From: Bradyrhizobium sp. CB1717
GTDB taxonomy: Bacteria; Pseudomonadota; Alphaproteobacteria; Rhizobiales; Xanthobacteraceae
Assembly: GCF_029714325.1 (NCBI RefSeq)
Contig: NZ_CP121666.1
Location: 4,960,001 to 5,024,000 of the forward strand
Length of the DNA stretch: 64,000 nt
Reading direction: 5' to 3'
This document shows, piece after piece, positions 54,201 through 63,564 of the stretch. The notes under the pieces were generated by a model. The model was not told the DNA's origin. It was given only the letters and a program-made list of their open reading frames with translations, and made no database searches. Positions within the stretch are counted from its first letter, which is position 1. Each line of letters opens with the position of its first letter. The translations under genes were made by a program, and so were the position numbers.

Positions 54201-57200
54201 ATCCGGCCATTGGAACGCGATTGCGACGGAGGCCGCGCAGGCGGAGGGCCTCAGCCTCTCTGACTCAGCACGTATGCTTGCCATGCTCAACATTGGCCTG
54301 GCCGATGCCGGCATTGCCGCCTGGGACGCCAAATACTTTTACGGAAGCTGGCGGCCAATTACGGCCATTCGTCGCGCCGATGAGGATGGAAATCCGGAAA
54401 CCACAGCCGATCCGACCTGGCAGCCGTTGCTCCTCACGCCTGCGTTTCCCGAATACATCTCGGGCCACTCAACATACAGCGCAACGGCGGCAACCATTCT
54501 GAGCGGTGTGTTTGGAGATTACGCCTTCTCAACGACAAGCATCGGACTTCCTGGCGTAACGCGCTCATTCGACAGTTTCGACGATGCTGCGGCGGAGGCC
54601 GGCCAGAGTCGCATATATGGCGGCATTCACTTCCAGTTCGCCAATATTGCCGGCCAAGCCACAGGACGCCTGATCGGTGATTGGGTTCTTGACGCATTTT
54701 CGGTTGAGGCCGACACGCGAGCGCCTGTTGTCCTTGTTGACCAGAGTGGCGGGCTGGTCACGGCGGGTGCGCTGACGCTGACCGGCTTTGCACTCGATAA
54801 TCTCGCCGGTCTCGCTTCGCTGGAGGTGCAGCTCGATAATGGGCCAACGAAAAGCATATCCGTCGATGAGGTCGGACGCTTCTCGTTTGACGTGAGCACG
54901 TCATTCACTGGAATCACCGACGGACAACACGCGCTCATCTTCACCGCCAAGGACACGGCTGGCAACACCGGCGACCATGCCTTCATCTTCATACGCGATA
55001 CAGCCGCGCCGACGATCACGCTAACCAGCTTCGCCGATGGCGCGGATGTCGATGCGGCGACGCGCCTGGTCGGAGCTGTTGATGGCACCGGTTCGACGAT
55101 TGCGTCGCTGTCCTATCAGGTTGGCAATGGACCCATACGGCCGATTGTCTATGACCACGCGACTGGGGCCTTCGACGAGCTGCTCGAGCTCGGCACCGCG
55201 GCGCTAGGGGCGAACGAGCTGAGACTGTTTGCAAGAGACGCGGCCGGCCATACTCAAACGCTTGCGCTGTCGGTCAATTTGCCTTCACAGATTCCATTTG
55301 CAATCGACCAGTTGCTCCCGTCCGATGGGGCGGACGACATTGGCGTTACGTTCCGCCCGCAGGTGACCTTCACGCGCGCGGCCGATGCGGCCACCCTGAA
55401 CGCGAACACGTTCTTTGCTACCGACGCGAGTGGAGCCAAGATTCCGGCCAACATCGTGGTTTCGCCGGATGGTTTACGCGCCTGGCTGTTCTTCGACGAC
55501 CCATTGCCGGGCAGTTCGACGGTCAAGCTCAATCTCGATGGCGACGCGATCCGCGCCGTAGGTGACGGAGCGTTCCTGGATGGCGATACCGACGGAATTG
55601 ATGGCGGCGATCTCTTGACTTCGTTCACGACTGTCAGCCGCACACCGCTGCCGAACACTACGATCACCGGCGTCGTGGTCGGCCCCGGCGCCGACCTCAA
55701 GCCGATGACCTATGACGACTTCCGCGCCGGCCTGGATGGCGCGGCGCATACATCAGACGATTTGTTCCTCGAGCCGATCGCCAACGCAAAGGTCTACATC
55801 CTCGGCTTTGAGGATCAGGCGGTGTTCACCGACGCGCAGGGTCGCTTTGCGCTGACCAACGTGCCGGGCGGTGTGGTCAAGGTTGCGGTCGACGGCCGCA
55901 CTGCGACCAATGCGCCGGTGGGCGTCTTTTATCCCGAGATGGTGATGGACGTGAGTGTCCGCCCTGGGCAGGTCAACACGCTCATGGGCACGATGGGTTC
56001 GACCCAAGAGCAGATCGAAAACCTTAGCCGTCCGGAAGTCTATCTGCCGCGGCTTAGCACCGGTATTTTACAAACCCTATCCGATACGACGCCAACCGTG
56101 ATCACAGCCGGCGCGGACGCGGGCCTTAATCTGACGGAAGCGCAACGCGAGGAGCTGCAGATCACCGTGCAGCCGGGCATCGCGCTCGACGAGAATGGCC
56201 GTCCCGTGGCGAACGCACAGGTTGGCATCCAGATGGTCGATCCGGCGCTCGTGCGCGACATGCTGCCACCTGGCATCATGCAACTCGCAGCCACGTTCAC
56301 CATCCAGGCCCCCGGTGTTGCTGCGTTTGCAACCCCGGTGAAGATGTCGTTCCCCAATCTGTACAGTCTCGCGCCGGGAGAGAAGACATTCTTCTATTCT
56401 TTCAATCATACGACCGGCCTGCTCGAGATCAGCGGTACGGCGACCGTGTCCGCGGACGGCTTCTCGGTTGTAACGGATCCAGGTCAAGGCATCCTTGCAC
56501 CAGGCTGGTATGGAGTCACTCCGCCCGGTAACCAAGCCCGGCTCCCCTTGGATGAAAACGGGCCGGAACTTCCAAGCAATGACCCGAACCTGCCAGAAGG
56601 TGTCAAAATAAATCCGGCGATGAGACCGGTTCCAAATTTGGACGGTGTCAAGGACGATCTTCTGAATCCTGAAACCTTGCTCAAGATCAGAGACGCGTTT
56701 CGGCATGTGTTTGGAGATGATGCAGACCTATTAATTAACTCTGGAAAACGCGATGGCACCGGAGGAAGTCAGCACAACCATGGCGAAGCACTCGATTTTC
56801 AAATTCCGCCGGGCACAACGAACGAGCAGCGGTCAGAGCTCATAAGGGAGCTGCGGGAAGCGCTGCCGAACGGATGGCGAATCGGTTTTTCCCAGGAGTT
56901 GGTAAACCTAGTAACCGGCACACCGATTTTGGGTGCGGATGGAAGGCCGATCGGAGTGCCATTGCCAAGTGCAAATTTTTTTGATCCGCCTCCCGGGCAC
57001 ATACACATAGACAACGGAAACAATGGCGTTCCTGTTGGTACTCGGCCATCGAGTAACGCAAATCAGCTGGAAATTTCCAACCTCTCTCTGGACCAAGGCT
57101 TGGCTGAGGCGAGTTCGCGCTTTAGCTTCTCAGACAACTACTTCACGATCAAATCGCTGACGGACGGGAACCTCATAAGGGGTGCTATCTCGCCGGGATC

Positions 57201-60200
57201 GGGAAATATTTTCTTAGCGTCAAATCAGGCATACTTGCTAGAGACTTTCGACGCTGATTCTGGATACGTCCTCAAACTAGAAATTCCAGCGAGGCAAAGC
57301 GGCCAAAGCATAGACGTAGCCAATTTCTTATTGCCCCGATCGGTTCCAGCTATTAGCCAAGACGACGGGATAAGCGGAGAAGATGCTGATAGCGAGATTG
57401 CTCTCGACTTCTATCTATTCAAACCCACCATCGATACTGATCACGACGGTCTTCCCGATGCGGCTGAGGAGGTTATTGGAAGTCTGGTCACATCAGCTGA
57501 CAGCGATGGAGACGGGGTTTCCGATCTAGCAGAGATCAAGGCAAAGACGAATCCCCTCGACGGAGTTCCGGTTACGACCGGAGTGATTGCCGCGACTAGC
57601 GTTCAAGGCGAAGTTCGGCAAGTAACTATCGAAAGCAGCGTCGGTGTGGGTGGCTCTTCGGCCACGGCCTACGTAGCAACCGGTACTCATGGCCTCGCCG
57701 TCGTCGATGTCACCGATGCATTCAAGCCAGTGGTACGGGCCGAGCTCGATCTACCCGGCACCGCGGTTGACCTCGCCGTTGACACGTCGCTCAAGATCGC
57801 CGCCATAGCCGCGGGCGCCGGCGGACTTCATCTCGTCGACGTGTCCGATTCCGTCGCCCCGACACTGATCAAGACCGTCGCCGTCGGCGCCACCACCGTC
57901 GATATCATCGACGGTATCGCGTACGTCAACGACGGTGGCAAACTTAGGTCTTTTGACCTCGCCACCGGCGATGAAATCCAGACACTCGACCTGTTTGCCG
58001 CGGCTACGACTGTAACCGGCCTCGCACACGAGGGTTCGTTCCTCTACGTCCTCGACAACAGCAACATCGTGCACGCCGTCGAGGTGGTGAATGGCCTGCT
58101 TATGGTCGAGCGGGGTTCATTCCCCCTTGCGCTGGGACTGGGCAGCGTCGACCGCCAGCTGTTCGTCGCGGAGGGCGTGCTTCACGTGCCCGCCGGCGCG
58201 AGCTACGCCACGATCAACGTCGCCAATCCAGCGGCCATGTCGCTGATCAGCGGACCCGACGCCAACAACATCGTCGGCACGGCACTTGCGCTCAACGGCT
58301 CGGGTCTCGGTATTGCCGTCGGCAGCATTGCCGGCAACGCGATCGACATTGTTCGCACCGATGATCCTGCCAATACTGGCGATTTCGTCACCCGCATCAC
58401 GCTGCCCACTGCGCCCACCTCGGTCGCCATTGGTAACGGTCTTGCCTTCGTCGGCGCCGGCAATCAGTTGCAGGTGGTGAACTATCTCGCCTTCGACACG
58501 CAAGGCCAAGCCCCGACCGTTACGCTTGCCAACTTTCCTGCGGACATCGATCCGACGCGTCCTGGCATCCAGGTTCAGGAAGGGCAGGTGGTCCCGTTCG
58601 GTGTGCGCATCGCGGACGATGTGCAGGTGCGCGACGTCGAGTTGCTCGTTAACGGACAGGTGCAGCGTGTCGATGGCGCCTATCCGTTCGATCTGCGTGC
58701 AGTCTTGCCGACCATTGCCGCGAATGACGGGACGAGCGTGACCTTGCAGGCACATGCTCGCGACACCGGTGGGAATGCGGGCCTCTCTGACCTCCTCACA
58801 ATCGAGCTTGTTCCGGACACCATTCGACCGCAGCTAATGGACACCAACTTGGTCGATGGTGCGACCGTAGGTTCTTCGTTCAGAACGCTGCGGTTCAACT
58901 TCTCCGAGCCGCTCGATCCTGCGACGGTCTCGGCGGACAATTTTCACCTGTTTGGGCCTGATGGCGTCGAAATCGTGCCCACGGCCGTTCAGCTGAAGAA
59001 CGGCGGTTTCACCGTGCAGCTCAGCTACGCGCCGCTCGCGCTTGGCGAGCATCGTGTGGAAGTCGACCTTGCCGAAATATCCGACCGCGCCGGTAATACG
59101 GTTGCCGCGAGCGTCCTGACCAAGTCGTTCAACGTCGCTAAATTCAGCATCGAGTGGATCGCCGCGACCGGAGGTAACGCCAACAACCCTGCCAATTGGA
59201 GCGAAAATCGCATACCGAACGCCAGCGACGATGCCTTCATTGATTTGCCCGTAGGCCAAATTGTCACTTTCAACAGCATCGGTACCGAGTTCGGGTCTTT
59301 GACCGTAACCGCAGCGACGCTGCAGCAGACGAGCGGAACGCTCACGATCTCGAATGGGCTGAAGTCGAGCGGAGCTGTCGGTCTCACCAGCGGCACGCTT
59401 GTGCTGAATGGCAATAGCAATAGCGTGGGCAGCCTTAGTCAATTGGGCGGCACTTTCTCTGGCATCGGAAGCATCGCGTTGGCGGGCGCTACATCTCTGT
59501 CCGGAGGTGTTCAAGCGGGCACCGGCACGACGGTGGCGCAGGGCGGAGCGGCATTCGGCAGCTTCTTTGCGCTGGATGGCGGGCGGGTGCTGCAGCTCGG
59601 CGGCAGCAGCACGGCCACGGGAACGTTTGCCCAGGTCGACCTCAACGGTGCCAACCCGACCACGGGGCTGAGCGAGATTGGCTCTGGGACGCTGATGATC
59701 GCGACCGGCGCGACGTTCGATGATCAGACGACGAGCAGTGGGCTGAGCATCATTGCCAGCAACTTCGGCACCACCGACGACGGCAGTACGGCGGCGGTGA
59801 ACAACGAGGGTACCCTCATCAAGAGCGGGGCGGCAGCGACCTCGAGGATCAGCGCCGCATTCAGCAATCGGGGCGTGGTCGAGGTTCAGAACGGGACGCT
59901 GGTTCTGCTTGGCGGCGGTACCGACGCGGGAGCGATCTATCAGGGCGTCGGCATGGTGGAGTTCGCCGGTGGGACGCGGACGCTGGATGCTGCCTCTAGC
60001 ATCACCGGCAATGCAACCTTCAGCGGCGGCACGACGACAATCAATGGGATCTATACCGGATCGGGCGGGACGACGGTGAGCGGCGTTGGCACGGTGACGT
60101 TTGCCGGTGCCGCGACCACCGGGTCTCTGGTGCAGACCGGCGGCCTTCTGGCCGGCAGCGGCACGCTGACGGCGACCGGGCCTTCTGCGTTCTCGGGTGG

Positions 60201-63200
60201 GACGCAGGGCGGCGCCGGCACGACACTGGCGCAGGGCGGGGCGGCATTCAGCAACTTCTTTGCGCTGGACGGCGGCCGGGTGCTGCAGCTCGGCGGCAGC
60301 AGCACGGCGGCAGGAACGTTCGTCCTGGTCGATCTCAACGGTGCCAACCCGATCACGGGCCAGAACGACGCTGGATTCGGGACGATGACGATCGCGGCCG
60401 GGGCGACGTTCGATGATCAGACGACGAGCAGCGGGCTGAGCATCATTGCCAGCAACTTCGGCACCACCGACGACGGCAGCACGGCGGCGGTGAACAACGA
60501 GGGCACGTTCATCAAGAGCGGATCGGCGGCGACATCGAGGATCAGCGCCGGGTTCAACAACCGTGGCGTGGTCGAGGTCCAGAGCGGGACGCTGGTTCTG
60601 TCTGGCGGCGGCACGGATGTCGCGGCGATCTACCAAGGCGCCGGCACGACCGAGTTCACGGGTGGCATCCGCACCCTCGATGCGGCCTCAAGCATCACCG
60701 GGAATGCGACCTTCAGTGGCGGCACGACGACCGTCAATGGGAGCTACACGGGATCGGAGACGACGACGGTGAGCGGCGGGACGGTAATGTTTGCCGGCGC
60801 CATGACGACCGGCTCACTGGTACAGACCGGCGGCCTTCTGGCCGGCGGCGGTACGGTGACGGCGAGCGGGACTTCTGCGTTCTCGGGCGGGACGCAGGGC
60901 GGCACCGGCACGATATTGGCGCAGGGCGGGGCATTGTTGAGCAACTTCTTTGCACTGGATGCCGGACGGGTGCTGCAGCTTGGCGGCAGCAGCGCGGCGA
61001 CAGGAACGTTTGTCCTTGTCGAGCTTAATGGTGTCAACCCGAACACAGGCCAGAGCGAAGCCGGCTCCGGGACCTTGGCGATCGCGAGCGGAGCGACGTT
61101 TGAGGATCAGACGACGAACAGTGGGCTGAGCATAGTTGCCAACAACTTCGGCAGTGGCGACGACGGCCTGACGGCAGCGGTGAACAACTTCGGCACCCTC
61201 ATCAAAAGCGGGTCGGCGGGGTCTTCAAGGATCAGCGTCGCGTTCAACAACCATGGCCTGGTCGAGGTCCAGAACGGCACGCTGGTTCTGTCCGGCGGCG
61301 GCATTGACGTGGGAGCGATCTATCAGGGTGCTGGCACGATCGAGTTCGCGGGTGGCATCCGCACCCTTGATGCGGCCTCAAGCATCACCGGGAATGCGAC
61401 CTTCAGTGGCGGCACGACGACGATCGACGGGAGCTACACGGGATCTGGCACGACGACCGTGAGCGGCGTCGCGACGGTGGAGTTTGCCGGTGGCGCAACG
61501 ACCGGCGCGCTGGTGCAGACTGGCGGCATTTTGACCGGCGGCGGCACGCTGACGGCGAGCGGTACTTCCGCGTTCTCGAACGGGGCGCAAGCCGGAACCG
61601 GAACGACGCTGGCACAGGGCGGGGCGGCATTCAGCAGCTTCTTCGCGCTGGATGGCGGACGGGCGCTGCAGCTCGGTGGCAGTAGCGCGGCGATCGGAGC
61701 GTTCGTTCTGGTCGAACTCAACGGCGTCAACCCGATTACGGGTCAGAGCGACGCTGGCTCCGGGACGCTGACGATCGCGAACGGGGCGACATTCGACGAT
61801 CAGACGACAAGCAGCGGGCTGAGCATCGTTACCAACAATTTCAGCAGTGGTGATGACGGCAGCACGGCGGCGGTGAACAACCTCGGCACCTTCATCAAGA
61901 GCGGCTCGGGGGTAATTTCAACGATCAGCGCTGCGTTCAACAACAGCGGCGTAGTCGAGGTCCAGAATGGAACGTTGCGTCTGAGTGGCGGCGGCACCGA
62001 TGTGGGAGCGATCTATCAGGGTGCTGGCACGATCGAGTTCGCGGGTGGCATCCGCACCCTTGATGCGGCCTCAAGCATCACCGGGAATGCGACCTTCAGT
62101 GGCGGCACGACGATCGTCAATGGCAGCTATACGGGATCCGGGACAACGACGGCGAGCGGCGGGACGGTGACGTTTGCCGGTGCCGCGACGACCGGCACGC
62201 TGGTGCAGACCGGCGGCCTTCTGGCCGGCAGCGGCACAGTGACGGCGATCGGGCCTTCTGCGTTCTCGGGAGGGACGCAGGGCGGCACCGGCGCGACATT
62301 CGCGCAGGGCGGGGCGTCCTTGAGCAACTTCTTCGCGCTGGATGCCGGACGGGAGCTGCAGCTGGGCGGCAGCAGCGCGGCGACAGGAACGTTTGTCCTG
62401 GTCGAGCTCAACGGTGCCAACCCGAACACGGGCCAGAGCGATGCCGGGTCGGGGGTGCTGACAATCGCGAACGGGGCGACATTCGACGACCAGACGACCA
62501 GCAGCGGGCTGAGCATCGTTGCCAACAATTTCAGCAGTGGCGATGACGGCAGCACGGCGGCGGTGAACAACCTCGGCACCTTCATCAAGAGCGGGTCGGC
62601 GGCGACATCGACCATTTCGGTCGACTTCATAAATCAAGGACTGCTCGTGGGAGAATCGGGCCTTCTGCGCTTCTCAGGTGACGTGGACAATTCTGGAGGA
62701 GTCATCCAGACCCAAGGCGGAAACCTCGAGTTCACGACGTTGGCAGGTGGAACGGTCGACGTTAACGACAGCACGGTGCATGTTCTTGGACATGCTCATG
62801 ACGTTGTCATTGACTTCTCCTCAAACGAAGCGGGTACGATCAAGTTTGAGGCTGATGCACGTAGTACTGCCACGGGAGTAGAGTTTTGGGCAGCCACGGG
62901 ACTGACCCTTGAGGGATTGGGCGTTGGAGATCAGCTCATTGTTCCTGAGGTTAGTCCAAGCGGCCCTGATGTAGTTGGCAACGAATATGTCCCAAACGCG
63001 ACCGGCACGGGAGGAACACTGTATCTGACCTACGCTATTCCCGCGTCGGGGGCCGGCGGCGCGATTGCCTTCAACCTGGAAATTGGGGTCCTCGGAAACT
63101 ATACGGCGGACAGCTTCGTTTTTGCTGATCAAGGCAATCACACCGTCATCACAATTGATCCCGCTACTGTGTCAGCCGGCCAGCAATCGACTGAACTTCA

Positions 63201-63564
63201 AAGCGCCTTCGCTCCATCGAATGAGGCTAGTGTCGAAAATTCGTCGATTGGGACTGTTTCAGGATCCGACGTGTTTGAGACTGCTGGATTTTCTTTCAAG
63301 GCCGACACTGCGTTCTCCGGTTTGCCTGCTGAAACGATCTCGGAAAGTGGCGCATTCACGCTTGAGACGATCGCTCCATCTGACTCAATAGCGGTCCCTG
63401 CATCGGCATCCGAAATGCTCTTTGGTTCGACGAACGATCCGGTCCAATTTGACACGTCGATCAGCGCAATCGATTTCATTTCAGCTGGCAATATCTCGAC
63501 CGGCCTAGACCAAGAGCAACTTAAGAACTCGACCGTCCTGCAATCCGGTGATTGGACGATATGA
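51238..63564 (+). CDS. Giant multidomain surface/secreted protein with vanadium haloperoxidase and M15 peptidase domains (4108 aa)
   Basis: No N-terminal signal peptide is seen, so type I secretion is likely, though the C-terminus has no clear RTX nonapeptides. Order: cadherin/VCBS-like beta domains (~75-345); two near-identical 109-residue repeats (~350-575); Ig-like domains (~580-765); vanadium haloperoxidase/PAP2 domain (~770-1160) with K1032, R1039, S1075-G1076-H1077, R1125 and H1131; Ig-like and Big_5-like domains (~1160-1765); M15-type motif SQHNHGEALD (1844-1853) with HIH (1921-1923); Ca-binding loops DTDHDG and DSDGDG (~2065-2090); a beta-propeller of LVIVD type (~2125-2420); more Ig-like domains; five 230-residue repeats (~2755-3790); a unique C-terminal part. 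It is probably an adhesin-like protein that presents enzymes outside the cell. Confidence 0.9.
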   Translation: MSTLDGMSQGLNGLVSYKERDTALKLAPNAVLSASGNFGGQTLATSDVTSGVNDGDGRKKNGHDADIALAAIKAPGVNHAPVIDLNGIAAGTSATLHYNVGDALTALAPVATVVDVDSANFGGGSLHVAITQNGIRSDQLAIVTDSIVSLTGSGGKTHVKINGVPIGVVSGGENGNELVISFIGSATSDRVQILLDHIGYSNSSKIPSTPTREISFKLIDGDGIQHGGNDTGNAVAYVIFDSAPPDTAAASGAGGEDASVAIALSGSDADGTVSSFRIINVPANGVLYRDALLTALLQPGDSVPAINNSALVYFRPAPNWNGSTDFNYASVDNSGAQDATPATASITIHPVNDAPTITSVTLVTIGEDAGASPVGFSAPTDVDGDALTITVTSLPAKGTVYLADGITAVVNGQTLTSSQLTGLLFTPADNANGDAGLFSYTVSDGIAAPVAGSVAFTITPQNDAPVVASATLTIAEDAPAAPLGLSAPTDADGDALTITVTSLPAKGTVYLADGITAVVNGQMLTSSQLTGLLFTPAANANGDAGLFSYTVSDGIAAPVAGSVGISITPEVGGEVTTPIIYRIEDDTGLAGDGLTSDRTLTLSGTATPGNFIIVFLDGQEIGTTTVGASGEWIFDYSAASLSDGSYSFSAEARLGTSTSDRSDGFAVEIDTIAPALTSSELARSSDTGAAGDLITEAAKVTIVGQAEAGATVALVGTSLKTVANINGGFSLPGIDLPLGTSELTLRVVDAAGNENHASLTLERIAASGAENAALAWNQTTLDTIRADGATPIVASRTLAMESIAVLDVLAAIDGTPAIMVGLTAPANLSVDAAVAAAAHRVLAYLYPGQAAALDQKLAADLADIPEGDDKAAGLSFGRAVADAVIALRDHDGWDAFVTYNAEGAPGQWVPTPPMFDVPLGPQWGSLTPFALQTGDQFRPGAPPSLDSAEYAAAFDEVMRLGSATSSERTAEQTQIARFWADGLGSFTPSGHWNAIATEAAQAEGLSLSDSARMLAMLNIGLADAGIAAWDAKYFYGSWRPITAIRRADEDGNPETTADPTWQPLLLTPAFPEYISGHSTYSATAATILSGVFGDYAFSTTSIGLPGVTRSFDSFDDAAAEAGQSRIYGGIHFQFANIAGQATGRLIGDWVLDAFSVEADTRAPVVLVDQSGGLVTAGALTLTGFALDNLAGLASLEVQLDNGPTKSISVDEVGRFSFDVSTSFTGITDGQHALIFTAKDTAGNTGDHAFIFIRDTAAPTITLTSFADGADVDAATRLVGAVDGTGSTIASLSYQVGNGPIRPIVYDHATGAFDELLELGTAALGANELRLFARDAAGHTQTLALSVNLPSQIPFAIDQLLPSDGADDIGVTFRPQVTFTRAADAATLNANTFFATDASGAKIPANIVVSPDGLRAWLFFDDPLPGSSTVKLNLDGDAIRAVGDGAFLDGDTDGIDGGDLLTSFTTVSRTPLPNTTITGVVVGPGADLKPMTYDDFRAGLDGAAHTSDDLFLEPIANAKVYILGFEDQAVFTDAQGRFALTNVPGGVVKVAVDGRTATNAPVGVFYPEMVMDVSVRPGQVNTLMGTMGSTQEQIENLSRPEVYLPRLSTGILQTLSDTTPTVITAGADAGLNLTEAQREELQITVQPGIALDENGRPVANAQVGIQMVDPALVRDMLPPGIMQLAATFTIQAPGVAAFATPVKMSFPNLYSLAPGEKTFFYSFNHTTGLLEISGTATVSADGFSVVTDPGQGILAPGWYGVTPPGNQARLPLDENGPELPSNDPNLPEGVKINPAMRPVPNLDGVKDDLLNPETLLKIRDAFRHVFGDDADLLINSGKRDGTGGSQHNHGEALDFQIPPGTTNEQRSELIRELREALPNGWRIGFSQELVNLVTGTPILGADGRPIGVPLPSANFFDPPPGHIHIDNGNNGVPVGTRPSSNANQLEISNLSLDQGLAEASSRFSFSDNYFTIKSLTDGNLIRGAISPGSGNIFLASNQAYLLETFDADSGYVLKLEIPARQSGQSIDVANFLLPRSVPAISQDDGISGEDADSEIALDFYLFKPTIDTDHDGLPDAAEEVIGSLVTSADSDGDGVSDLAEIKAKTNPLDGVPVTTGVIAATSVQGEVRQVTIESSVGVGGSSATAYVATGTHGLAVVDVTDAFKPVVRAELDLPGTAVDLAVDTSLKIAAIAAGAGGLHLVDVSDSVAPTLIKTVAVGATTVDIIDGIAYVNDGGKLRSFDLATGDEIQTLDLFAAATTVTGLAHEGSFLYVLDNSNIVHAVEVVNGLLMVERGSFPLALGLGSVDRQLFVAEGVLHVPAGASYATINVANPAAMSLISGPDANNIVGTALALNGSGLGIAVGSIAGNAIDIVRTDDPANTGDFVTRITLPTAPTSVAIGNGLAFVGAGNQLQVVNYLAFDTQGQAPTVTLANFPADIDPTRPGIQVQEGQVVPFGVRIADDVQVRDVELLVNGQVQRVDGAYPFDLRAVLPTIAANDGTSVTLQAHARDTGGNAGLSDLLTIELVPDTIRPQLMDTNLVDGATVGSSFRTLRFNFSEPLDPATVSADNFHLFGPDGVEIVPTAVQLKNGGFTVQLSYAPLALGEHRVEVDLAEISDRAGNTVAASVLTKSFNVAKFSIEWIAATGGNANNPANWSENRIPNASDDAFIDLPVGQIVTFNSIGTEFGSLTVTAATLQQTSGTLTISNGLKSSGAVGLTSGTLVLNGNSNSVGSLSQLGGTFSGIGSIALAGATSLSGGVQAGTGTTVAQGGAAFGSFFALDGGRVLQLGGSSTATGTFAQVDLNGANPTTGLSEIGSGTLMIATGATFDDQTTSSGLSIIASNFGTTDDGSTAAVNNEGTLIKSGAAATSRISAAFSNRGVVEVQNGTLVLLGGGTDAGAIYQGVGMVEFAGGTRTLDAASSITGNATFSGGTTTINGIYTGSGGTTVSGVGTVTFAGAATTGSLVQTGGLLAGSGTLTATGPSAFSGGTQGGAGTTLAQGGAAFSNFFALDGGRVLQLGGSSTAAGTFVLVDLNGANPITGQNDAGFGTMTIAAGATFDDQTTSSGLSIIASNFGTTDDGSTAAVNNEGTFIKSGSAATSRISAGFNNRGVVEVQSGTLVLSGGGTDVAAIYQGAGTTEFTGGIRTLDAASSITGNATFSGGTTTVNGSYTGSETTTVSGGTVMFAGAMTTGSLVQTGGLLAGGGTVTASGTSAFSGGTQGGTGTILAQGGALLSNFFALDAGRVLQLGGSSAATGTFVLVELNGVNPNTGQSEAGSGTLAIASGATFEDQTTNSGLSIVANNFGSGDDGLTAAVNNFGTLIKSGSAGSSRISVAFNNHGLVEVQNGTLVLSGGGIDVGAIYQGAGTIEFAGGIRTLDAASSITGNATFSGGTTTIDGSYTGSGTTTVSGVATVEFAGGATTGALVQTGGILTGGGTLTASGTSAFSNGAQAGTGTTLAQGGAAFSSFFALDGGRALQLGGSSAAIGAFVLVELNGVNPITGQSDAGSGTLTIANGATFDDQTTSSGLSIVTNNFSSGDDGSTAAVNNLGTFIKSGSGVISTISAAFNNSGVVEVQNGTLRLSGGGTDVGAIYQGAGTIEFAGGIRTLDAASSITGNATFSGGTTIVNGSYTGSGTTTASGGTVTFAGAATTGTLVQTGGLLAGSGTVTAIGPSAFSGGTQGGTGATFAQGGASLSNFFALDAGRELQLGGSSAATGTFVLVELNGANPNTGQSDAGSGVLTIANGATFDDQTTSSGLSIVANNFSSGDDGSTAAVNNLGTFIKSGSAATSTISVDFINQGLLVGESGLLRFSGDVDNSGGVIQTQGGNLEFTTLAGGTVDVNDSTVHVLGHAHDVVIDFSSNEAGTIKFEADARSTATGVEFWAATGLTLEGLGVGDQLIVPEVSPSGPDVVGNEYVPNATGTGGTLYLTYAIPASGAGGAIAFNLEIGVLGNYTADSFVFADQGNHTVITIDPATVSAGQQSTELQSAFAPSNEASVENSSIGTVSGSDVFETAGFSFKADTAFSGLPAETISESGAFTLETIAPSDSIAVPASASEMLFGSTNDPVQFDTSISAIDFISAGNISTGLDQEQLKNSTVLQSGDWTI
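52311..52930 (+). repeat. Two near-identical 327-bp repeats (beta-domain modules)
   Basis: Segments from ctgaccatNacggtgacaag at 52396 and at 52723 agree almost base for base over ~170 bp (LPAKGTVYLADGITAVVNGQ and so on). They encode two successive 109-residue adhesin modules and indicate recent duplication. Confidence 0.85.
59500..62620 (+). repeat. Five 690/693-bp repeats encoding 230-231-residue units
   Basis: The marker ctgcagct within LQLGGSS falls at 59590, 60283, 60973, 61666 and 62356, so unit length alternates 693, 690, 693, 690. Each unit reads AQGGA..FFALD.GR.LQLGGSS, ..ATFDDQTTSSGLSI, NNxGT.IKSG, RTLDAASSITGNATFSGGTT. The high Gly/Ser/Thr beta pattern suggests a solenoid stalk. 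Confidence 0.9.

Noticed and set aside
58834..60636. Minus-strand open frame of 600 codons inside the giant gene
   Set aside because: It mirrors the repetitive Gly/Ser/Thr coding strand, has no ribosome binding site and no recognisable protein features; the plus-strand repeats explain it.
59500..62620. Possible CRISPR-like or satellite array
   Set aside because: Units are 690/693 bp, in frame and coding; not short repeats with spacers.
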